Positions 57,992-64,000 of a stretch of DNA of 64,000 nt are shown piece by piece (positions within the stretch are counted from its first letter, which is position 1; the number at the start of each line of letters is the position of its first letter). A program made the position numbers and the translations under genes. This stretch comes from Actinomycetota bacterium (lineage in GTDB: Bacteria > Actinomycetota > Thermoleophilia > RBG-16-64-13): the NCBI GenBank assembly GCA_012523095.1, contig JAAYJE010000062.1:1-64000 (forward strand), in the 5' to 3' direction. A model generated the notes under the pieces. That model was given only the letters and a program-made list of their open reading frames with translations, was not told the DNA's origin and ran no database searches.

Positions 57992-60900
57992 CTATAGTGG
58001 ATGGGATGCGCGGGCTATCATCGGCACTCGGCCCAGGAAGATGTTTCCGGTGCGTCCGTCGATGGACAGCCAGTCACCCGCCTTCAAGTCGTTGCCCGCC
58101 AACCTCGCTGTGCCCTGCTGCTCAAGAACCTCAAGGGCCCGGCAATCGACGACCGCGGTCTTGCCCAGACGTTTCGCCGTGACGGCGGCATGAGAAGTAG
58201 CTCCGCCCCGGGCGGTGAGGAGACCCGAGACGCGGGTGATCATCGCGATGTCCTCCGGCACGGTGTCGGGACGCAGGAGGACTATATTGTCGCTTGGAGC
58301 TTCCACCGACAGACGATCGATATGAGCCACGTCGATGGCCACTCTTCCCGAGTAGGCCCCGCCGGCCACACCCATCCCCACGGCCACGGCCGGCCCGAAA
58401 GTGGGTGCCGATGCGTCGAAGAACGGTGCGTCGTCCTGTTGCTCATGGACCATGGGCCGCTTCTGCAGGATGTAAAGGTCCTTGCCGGACGCCGATTCGA
58501 AGGTGAACTCGATCTCCTGTGGATCATGCTCTCGTTTGCCCACCAGATCGCGCGCCACGTCGAGGAGCGCTTGGTATACGTCAGGAAAATCTCGTTCCAG
58601 AGAATGCTCTATCCCCTGGTAGGTAGGGCTGCCGAGCCGCTGGGCTTCAGAGATAGGCCACGGGAACACCAGCCCGCCGACCAGGTCCTCACCTTGACTG
58701 CGGACGGTGAAGTCGCCGAACAGGCGTACCTGGCTACTGTAGGGCTCGAGCGGGTTCCGAGTGAAGGTCACCCCGGACCCCGACTCTCTGCTCAAATTGC
58801 CGAACACCATCCGCTCAATGACGACGGCTGTACCCCACTCCGGCGCCACGCCGAGATAGCGCCGGTACAATTTGGCCTCCGGAGAGTCCCAGGACTCCAG
58901 CACCTTTCGCACGCATCCGACCACCTGCCGGAAGGGGTCGTCGGTGAACCTCACTCCCAACTCACGGGCGCGCGCCTTATAGGCAAGCGCGAGTTCGCGC
59001 ATGCGCTCGGCCGGGAAGTCCAGCTTCAGCTCGATTCCGTGCCGCATCTTGAACTCAGCCATGATGTCGTCGAAGAAATCGCGCTCCACGCCCGAAGCCA
59101 TGGCCCAGGACTGCAGGAAGCGGCGGTAGGAGTCCCACGCCGCCCATTCGAAGCCCGGCTTTCGTGACAGCGCCTCGGCCAGCCGGTCGTTGAGCCCCAC
59201 GTCCATGAAGGTGGACATCAGGCCCGGCATGGAGATAGCCGCGCCCGACCGGATGGAGAGGGTGAGCAGCCGGGCCGGGTCGCCCAGACGCAGCCCGGTC
59301 TCCTTCTGAAGCCGGGCCAGACCGGCCCGGATGCGCTCGAGGGTGTCGAAGAACAGGGGACGATAGGCCATAGCCGGCATGGCGCTAAAAAGCTCGGTAG
59401 ACAGGATGAAGCCCTGTGGCACCTGATGGCCGTAAGACGCCATCTGCTTGAGGCCCAACCCTTTGAAGCCCAAGGTCATCTGGTCGTCTATGGCGGGTCG
59501 AGGCTCGTGGATGGGCGATACTAGACGCTGCGGGTCGTAGTTCATCATCCTCGTGAGGGCGTGGTTGCTGAGCCGGCCTGTCAAAGTAGATATCTGGCGG
59601 AGAACCGCTGAGACATATCGGTCGAGAGCCTGCATGCCGAGGGCCGACACCAACACCTCGCGAAGCACCATCTCGGCCATCGCATCGAGCGACATGCCGC
59701 GGATCTCACACTGGCGGGGATCGTGCTCCAGGACCGTATGTAGCACCTGGTCGTGGCTCAGAATCGAGTTGCGGGACAACTCGGTGACGGAACCCACGAC
59801 GAACTGAAAGACATTGTGATATTGGTGGAAGGTGAAGTTGTGGCTGCTGAATCCGGACTCGAGAAGTCGCAGGTTGGCTGCGAGGTTGCGTGAATCGATG
59901 CCGTCCGCGGCCAGGGCGCGCTCAAAAAGTCGTATGTCGGCCGCGGTGCGCCGGAGTGAGTCGCGGGTGACATAGGTGTCCGCGGCCTCGGCGACCAGGT
60001 CGTCAAGCAGTCTGGCCACCAGGTTCTCGACCCGGAAGGACAGGCCCAACGAGTCGAATTTAGGCTCGGTGTACGTCCCGTACATGGAGGGGATGCCGGC
60101 TGCGATGTGACGTTTCTGGTAGATGTTCTCCACAGCTACAGAGGGCGTGGGACTGAGAACGATCGTTTGCAACTCTTCGAGCATGGACAACGCGGTGTCG
60201 AGCAGCCGTCTTCGTGTCGCGGCGGTCGGTCTCCTCTGCCACGCGCCTAGGGCCTTCGCAAACGCCGCGCGCGTCGTCGCCTCGAGCCGCAGGTTACGGT
60301 TCACCACCGGACCGATGCCGTCCGCCGACAGGGAATACTTCTGGGCAAGCAGCTGGTGAGTACGGATCATGAGAGCTACGCGGCGACGGCCGCAGGACGG
60401 AGAACCGTCCGTTTGGGGCAACCGGTCCAGAAGCCTCTCTAGATCCTCAGGCGGCAACGCGACCAATCGGTCCAGGAAGGTCTCTGTATCAGGCAAGAAG
60501 GCGCGCAGCGACTCGAGCACCTCATGCGGTTCCTCCGCCCACTCGCGCTCCTGTTTCACCGCCGCGAGCGTGTTGACCGAGAGATAGGGCTCCAGACCTG
60601 ATGGGTCCAGCGTCATCCAGTAGGTGAGCACCGCCCGGCTGAAGGCGACCAGCCGGTTCGAGGACTCGGCATGGGACTGCTTGCGAAGAAAGTGCATCAG
60701 GGTATCGTGGCGTCCACAGACCTCGTCGATCTCGGTGGAAACGGAACGGAGCTCGCCTTCCGCTCCGACATCGTTGAAGTACACGGGAAAGGCCCGCAGC
60801 AGCTGTTTGGCCACGAAATAGATGGGGCCAATATCGGCGTTGAGGAAGCGTGTCACGTCTCGCTGGAACAGGTCGGTGTCGGCGATGTAGACGCCACCCA

Positions 60901-62146
60901 GACGCAACTGGACGTTCAGGGCGGCCGCAAGGCGCTCGTAGAGAGCGGGATTGGATTCGATGATGTGCATCCAGCACCGGACCTTGGGCAGGTGGAACGG
61001 GTTGACCACGGTCTCCCAGTCGTCGGTGGCGCCCTGGATCTCAGGATACTGAAAGCGCCAGGAGAGCACGTCTTCGATCAGATGGTCGGCCGCGGCGACG
61101 TTACCCGCTTCGCCGATGGCTACCCCTATGGCCTCGTAGCATAAGAAGCGCATGAGCAGGAACTGGTCTTCGCGGGCGCGGAAGAATCGGGTAAGACGGC
61201 TGAGGATCCGCTCGACGTCGAGATGTCGCTCGGGTTTCATCAACTGTCGAACGACGGCCAGAAGGTGGACCATAACGTCGTTCTGTTTGTACCCCAAGGT
61301 GTCGTCCTTGAGGAAGTAAAGGCAGATGGCGAAGCGGTCTTCGATGTCGTCGATACGGAAGATCTGGTCGATGGCCTGATCGAGCACGGCTGAGAAGGTG
61401 GGCAATCCCGGGGACAGGAGCTCGGCTGTGGCCGCAGTCTCCGCCTTCTCGATCAATCGGCCGACCACGTCCGGGGCGAGACCCGCGAAACTCGTCGCCA
61501 CCGCCTCGGGGCCGGTCAGCTCCGCCTCGGCTGAGACGGCCCACTGGGGGATCGGCAATCGCTCTGCCACCCGGTGATACCCAAGGAGCAGTACAGACCG
61601 GTAGAACTGGGTGTAGGCATCAGCTAGGGCCGGCCGCCGGGCCGCCAGCTCTACCAAACCGTGAAGGAGGGTGTCGCGCTCCAGTGACGCCAGCGGCTGG
61701 TTGGGCACGAAGCGGATCAGGCAGTCCGCCACGCTTGCCAGCGGTTCGTCGTATTCATCGGCGTGCGGCCCGGACAGAACGGCGGTGCACCAGGTCAGGA
61801 GCTGCCGGAGTAACAACGAAGCCTGCTGGGTAGTGAGCGGGGTGTCTAACAGGTCGAGGACCAACTCGGACAGGAGCGTGAAGCTTTGCACACGGTCTTC
61901 GGACTGCTCGAAGTACGTCCAGTTGCGCAGGAGTATGGTCTGGAAGCCGTCGACCAGCAGATCTATGTTGCGATAGGTGTGGAAATACTCCGCCAGTGTC
62001 TCCATCAGGGGAGTCTTGACCCCATGGTACCCCTCGACCGTGTGGACAAGAGGCAGATAACGCTCGGGGATCACCACTTCCTGAGCGGTCCCCGGTAGGT
62101 TGGCCCTGAGGGCGTCGGAGTCGACAGGTATCTCGAGCGGGTCCAT
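57992..62146 (-). CDS. Giant PPDK-like ATP-grasp/swivelling-His protein without PEP barrel
   Basis: 1384 residues; the ATG at 62146 shares one base with the upstream stop and has GGAGGA close by (a TTG one codon earlier is possible). Residues 1-880 are mostly helical with no recognised domain. From about 885 the protein is pyruvate,phosphate dikinase-like: GFKGLGLKQMASYGHQVPQGF, SIRSGAAISMPGLMSTFMDVG, MVFGNLSRESGSGVTFTRNP, then the swivelling domain with the phosphohistidine motif GGATSHAAV near 1317. It ends there, so the C-terminal PEP/pyruvate TIM barrel is absent. It may hand phosphate to another substrate or act as a regulator. Confidence 0.82.
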   Translation of the reverse strand: MDPLEIPVDSDALRANLPGTAQEVVIPERYLPLVHTVEGYHGVKTPLMETLAEYFHTYRNIDLLVDGFQTILLRNWTYFEQSEDRVQSFTLLSELVLDLLDTPLTTQQASLLLRQLLTWCTAVLSGPHADEYDEPLASVADCLIRFVPNQPLASLERDTLLHGLVELAARRPALADAYTQFYRSVLLLGYHRVAERLPIPQWAVSAEAELTGPEAVATSFAGLAPDVVGRLIEKAETAATAELLSPGLPTFSAVLDQAIDQIFRIDDIEDRFAICLYFLKDDTLGYKQNDVMVHLLAVVRQLMKPERHLDVERILSRLTRFFRAREDQFLLMRFLCYEAIGVAIGEAGNVAAADHLIEDVLSWRFQYPEIQGATDDWETVVNPFHLPKVRCWMHIIESNPALYERLAAALNVQLRLGGVYIADTDLFQRDVTRFLNADIGPIYFVAKQLLRAFPVYFNDVGAEGELRSVSTEIDEVCGRHDTLMHFLRKQSHAESSNRLVAFSRAVLTYWMTLDPSGLEPYLSVNTLAAVKQEREWAEEPHEVLESLRAFLPDTETFLDRLVALPPEDLERLLDRLPQTDGSPSCGRRRVALMIRTHQLLAQKYSLSADGIGPVVNRNLRLEATTRAAFAKALGAWQRRPTAATRRRLLDTALSMLEELQTIVLSPTPSVAVENIYQKRHIAAGIPSMYGTYTEPKFDSLGLSFRVENLVARLLDDLVAEAADTYVTRDSLRRTAADIRLFERALAADGIDSRNLAANLRLLESGFSSHNFTFHQYHNVFQFVVGSVTELSRNSILSHDQVLHTVLEHDPRQCEIRGMSLDAMAEMVLREVLVSALGMQALDRYVSAVLRQISTLTGRLSNHALTRMMNYDPQRLVSPIHEPRPAIDDQMTLGFKGLGLKQMASYGHQVPQGFILSTELFSAMPAMAYRPLFFDTLERIRAGLARLQKETGLRLGDPARLLTLSIRSGAAISMPGLMSTFMDVGLNDRLAEALSRKPGFEWAAWDSYRRFLQSWAMASGVERDFFDDIMAEFKMRHGIELKLDFPAERMRELALAYKARARELGVRFTDDPFRQVVGCVRKVLESWDSPEAKLYRRYLGVAPEWGTAVVIERMVFGNLSRESGSGVTFTRNPLEPYSSQVRLFGDFTVRSQGEDLVGGLVFPWPISEAQRLGSPTYQGIEHSLERDFPDVYQALLDVARDLVGKREHDPQEIEFTFESASGKDLYILQKRPMVHEQQDDAPFFDASAPTFGPAVAVGMGVAGGAYSGRVAIDVAHIDRLSVEAPSDNIVLLRPDTVPEDIAMITRVSGLLTARGGATSHAAVTAKRLGKTAVVDCRALEVLEQQGTARLAGNDLKAGDWLSIDGRTGNIFLGRVPMIARASHPL

Positions 62147-63477
62147 CAATCCTCCCGTTCGTGGTTGCCGGGCTCGCCGGCCTCGGCCTCCTCCGACCGG
62201 ACTCTCTCGCCGGCTTCCAGATCTACGGGGGTCAGTAGCACCCGGGAGATCCGCATGCCGTCCACCCCGAGCACCCGGGCTTGGAAGTTACCCAACAGTA
62301 CCTGATCTCCAACCTGAGGGCGGCGCTGGAGTTGCTCGAAGACCCGCCCCCCCAGGGTGGGAAAACCCTCTTCGGGGACGCTGAGCCCGACGGCCTCCTC
62401 GAGGAGGTCGACGCGCGCGCCGCCATCGACGGAGTAACTGCCGTCTCCACGATCTTCCAGCATGGGCGCCTCCAGGTCGAACTCATCCTGGATCTCGCCG
62501 ACGAGCTCCTCCACGACGTCCTGGCTGGTGACGATGCCCGCCGTACCTCCGTGTTCATCCACCACGATGGTGAGCGGGGTGCGGGTACTCTGGAAGCGCT
62601 GTAAGACGACTTCGATATTAGATGTCTCAGCGATGAACCCTATGGGGCGCAGCAGGCGACGCAGCGTTGCGTCGCGCGGCGCCCGGTACAGGTCTTTGAC
62701 ATGGATATAGCCTACGATATTGTCGACATCCTCCTCGTACACGGGGTAGCGCGTGTGGTTCGTCTCGGCGACGTCCTCGATGGCCTGGGCCACGCTCATC
62801 GAGGTAGGCAACGCGGTCATCTCCGTGCGAGGCACCATGATGTCTCCCACCGATTGGCCGCCGAAGGTGAGGGCGCGACGCATGAGGGTCTGCTCGACCT
62901 TGTCGATATGCCCCACTTCTTGGCTGGCCTCGATGATCATACGCAGCTCCTCCTCCGAATGGGCCAGTTCGCGCTCGGAGGCCGGCGTTATGTGGAAGAG
63001 CCTGAGGACGCCGGCAGCCGATATGTACATCAGCCACGTGATGGGCCGGGTGATCAGAAAGAACCAACGGAGAGGCAGAGCTACGAGCAGCGAGGACTTC
63101 TCCGCCTTCCGGATGGCGACTGATTTGGGTACCAGTTCACCGAAGATTATCGTGACAAAGGTCACGAAAACGAAGGCGATCACAGCGGCCAACCACGGGG
63201 CCATCCCAGTGTAGCCGAAGACCGTCCTAAAGGTCTCTGCTCCCAGCCAACCCAGACCCATGCTGGCCACGGTCACACCGAGCTGGGTCGCCGAGAGATA
63301 CGCGTCGAGGTGGTTGACTATGTGGTTGGCGACGCGCGCGCGTCTGTTCCCGGCAGCGGCCAACTCCGCCATCTTGGTGTCGCGCACCTTGACTATCGCG
63401 AACTCCGCGAGCACGAAAAAGGCGTTCACGAAGACCAGGAGGATGACTCCGACGATCTGAAGGGCGGTGGTGTTCAT
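62146..63477 (-). CDS. CNNM/CorC (hemolysin C) family transporter-like protein
   Basis: 443 residues. An N-terminal DUF21 membrane domain with about four helices (IVGVILLVFVNAFFVLAEFAIVKV; GWLGAETFRTVFGYTG) is followed by paired CBS domains (GDIMVPRTEMTALPTSMSVAQAIED; VGYIHVKDLYRA) and a C-terminal CorC_HlyC transport-associated domain (VDGGARVDLLEEAVGL). Proteins of this family mediate or regulate Mg2+/Co2+ movement. Its stop overlaps the PPDK-like start (TGATG), so both are translated together, an unusual partner pair. Confidence 0.92.
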   Translation of the reverse strand: MNTTALQIVGVILLVFVNAFFVLAEFAIVKVRDTKMAELAAAGNRRARVANHIVNHLDAYLSATQLGVTVASMGLGWLGAETFRTVFGYTGMAPWLAAVIAFVFVTFVTIIFGELVPKSVAIRKAEKSSLLVALPLRWFFLITRPITWLMYISAAGVLRLFHITPASERELAHSEEELRMIIEASQEVGHIDKVEQTLMRRALTFGGQSVGDIMVPRTEMTALPTSMSVAQAIEDVAETNHTRYPVYEEDVDNIVGYIHVKDLYRAPRDATLRRLLRPIGFIAETSNIEVVLQRFQSTRTPLTIVVDEHGGTAGIVTSQDVVEELVGEIQDEFDLEAPMLEDRGDGSYSVDGGARVDLLEEAVGLSVPEEGFPTLGGRVFEQLQRRPQVGDQVLLGNFQARVLGVDGMRISRVLLTPVDLEAGERVRSEEAEAGEPGNHERED

Positions 63478-63622
63478 CGCCCGTTCACCCGGTGACCGGG
63501 CATCGACAGAAGTCGGAGACTAGAGGGGTCGTCGAGCGTGTCCATTTCGCTGTGAACAAGGATAGCATAAGGGCACATACGGTCCCGCGGGGCGCTGCAG
63601 GGCCCCATTCTCTCTGGGGGTA

Positions 63623-64000
63623 TCAGCGCCGCTGCGCCGCGGCTATCAGAATCGGCTCCAATATCGTCCAGGCCTCCTCGGCCGTCTCTACGTACGAGAA
63701 TATATCGAGGTCCTCGGGGGCGATCACACCCTCGTCCACGAGAGCCGGGAAGTCGATGATCCGCTCCCAGTACTCCCGACCGAAGAGCAGCACCGGCATC
63801 GGTTTGACCTTATGCGTCTGGATGAGGCACAGGACCTCGAACAGTTCGTCCAGGGTGCCGTAGCCTCCAGGGAAGATCACCAACGCCACCGCCCGCATCA
63901 TGAAATGCAGCTTCCTCAATGCAAAATAATGGAAGTTGAAGCAGAGATAAGGTGTGATGTACTCGTTGGGCCGCTGCTCGAACGGGAGGACGATATTGAG
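63623..64000 (-). CDS. LOG-family protein (lysine-decarboxylase-like fold), 5' end outside window
   Basis: The minus-strand frame stays open to the right edge, giving 125 codons of the C-terminal part; the track shows only the portion after an internal ATG. The signature PGGYGTLDELFEVLCLIQT, preceded by LNIVLPFEQRPNEYI and HYFALRKLHFMMRA, is diagnostic. LOG proteins are cytokinin-riboside 5'-monophosphate phosphoribohydrolases or related nucleotide hydrolases despite old lysine decarboxylase names. The nucleotide-binding N-terminus is missing from the window. It lies upstream of the CNNM gene on the same strand with about 145 bases between. Confidence 0.9.
   Translation of the reverse strand, partial: LNIVLPFEQRPNEYITPYLCFNFHYFALRKLHFMMRAVALVIFPGGYGTLDELFEVLCLIQTHKVKPMPVLLFGREYWERIIDFPALVDEGVIAPEDLDIFSYVETAEEAWTILEPILIAAAQRR

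Noticed and set aside
1-64000. tRNA, rRNA, CRISPR arrays, insertion sequences, integrases, attachment sites
   Set aside because: Intergenic gaps were read for clover-leaf T-loops, regularly spaced repeats, transposase motifs and terminal inverted repeats; none was found. A covariance or HMM scan would be needed to exclude them fully.

Overview
The window is GC-rich, coding-dense DNA with frequent GTG/TTG starts and many ATGA/TTGA/GTGA stop-start overlaps. Several markers point to Actinomycetota: an LppX/LprAFG lipoprotein coupled to a 14-TM MFS exporter, a DnaQ-UvrC-like fusion, a secreted protein reminiscent of DUF6049, and promoters placed so close to start codons that leaderless mRNAs are likely. 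Ferredoxin-linked enzymes (2-oxoacid:ferredoxin oxidoreductase, BadF-type ATPases, an AmrS-like radical SAM enzyme) suggest an anaerobic or facultative, deep-branching member rather than a classical Actinomycetia species. This placement is inferred from gene content only. I see no tRNA, rRNA, CRISPR array or insertion sequence.

Layout. 1-4.8 kb: a partial DUF72 gene, a 2-hydroxyacid dehydrogenase with a lipoprotein, a cyclase-family hydrolase, a cupin and trpS. 5-9.7 kb: one operon for class I fumarase (two subunits) and succinate dehydrogenase/fumarate reductase (C, D, A, B). 9.8-17.5 kb: a large FAD/Fe-S D-2-hydroxyacid dehydrogenase, CorA, a membrane protein with a degenerate M28-like domain, an orphan FlgM-like peptide and moeA. 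17.5-26.6 kb: a short promoter-to-terminator transcript, a tiny HTH protein, DnaQ-UvrC, then the fatty-acid operon fabZ-fabH-fabD-fabG-fabF-accD-accA and an HNH nuclease. 26.7-39.1 kb: rarA, a repeat-rich acidic membrane protein, a YhaM-like HD protein, the LprG/MFS pair, DedA, AmrS, an anti-sigma-like ATPase and a large secreted protein.

39.1-45 kb: citrate synthase diverges from korA-korB-korG, followed by decayed korA and korB fragments, an intact but diverged second korG, and a BadF-type ATPase. With the fumarase/SDH operon this supplies much of a TCA cycle that can run on ferredoxin.

45-53 kb is the most interesting region. It looks like a ribosomally synthesised, post-translationally modified peptide (RiPP) locus: a divergent ABC exporter, an HPr-kinase-like ATPase, a radical SAM/SPASM enzyme, a 55-residue Cys-containing candidate precursor absent from the ORF track, a PqqD-like chaperone, a fused Ser/His signal-peptidase-like and GNAT protein, a second radical SAM/SPASM enzyme and an NTP_transf_5 nucleotidyltransferase. 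A Wzz/BY-kinase follows, then a second BadF-type ATPase with a two-cluster ferredoxin. 56-64 kb holds a YfcE-type phosphoesterase, a long GAPDH, a giant PPDK-like protein without its PEP barrel, a CNNM/CorC-type protein and a partial LOG-family gene at the right edge.
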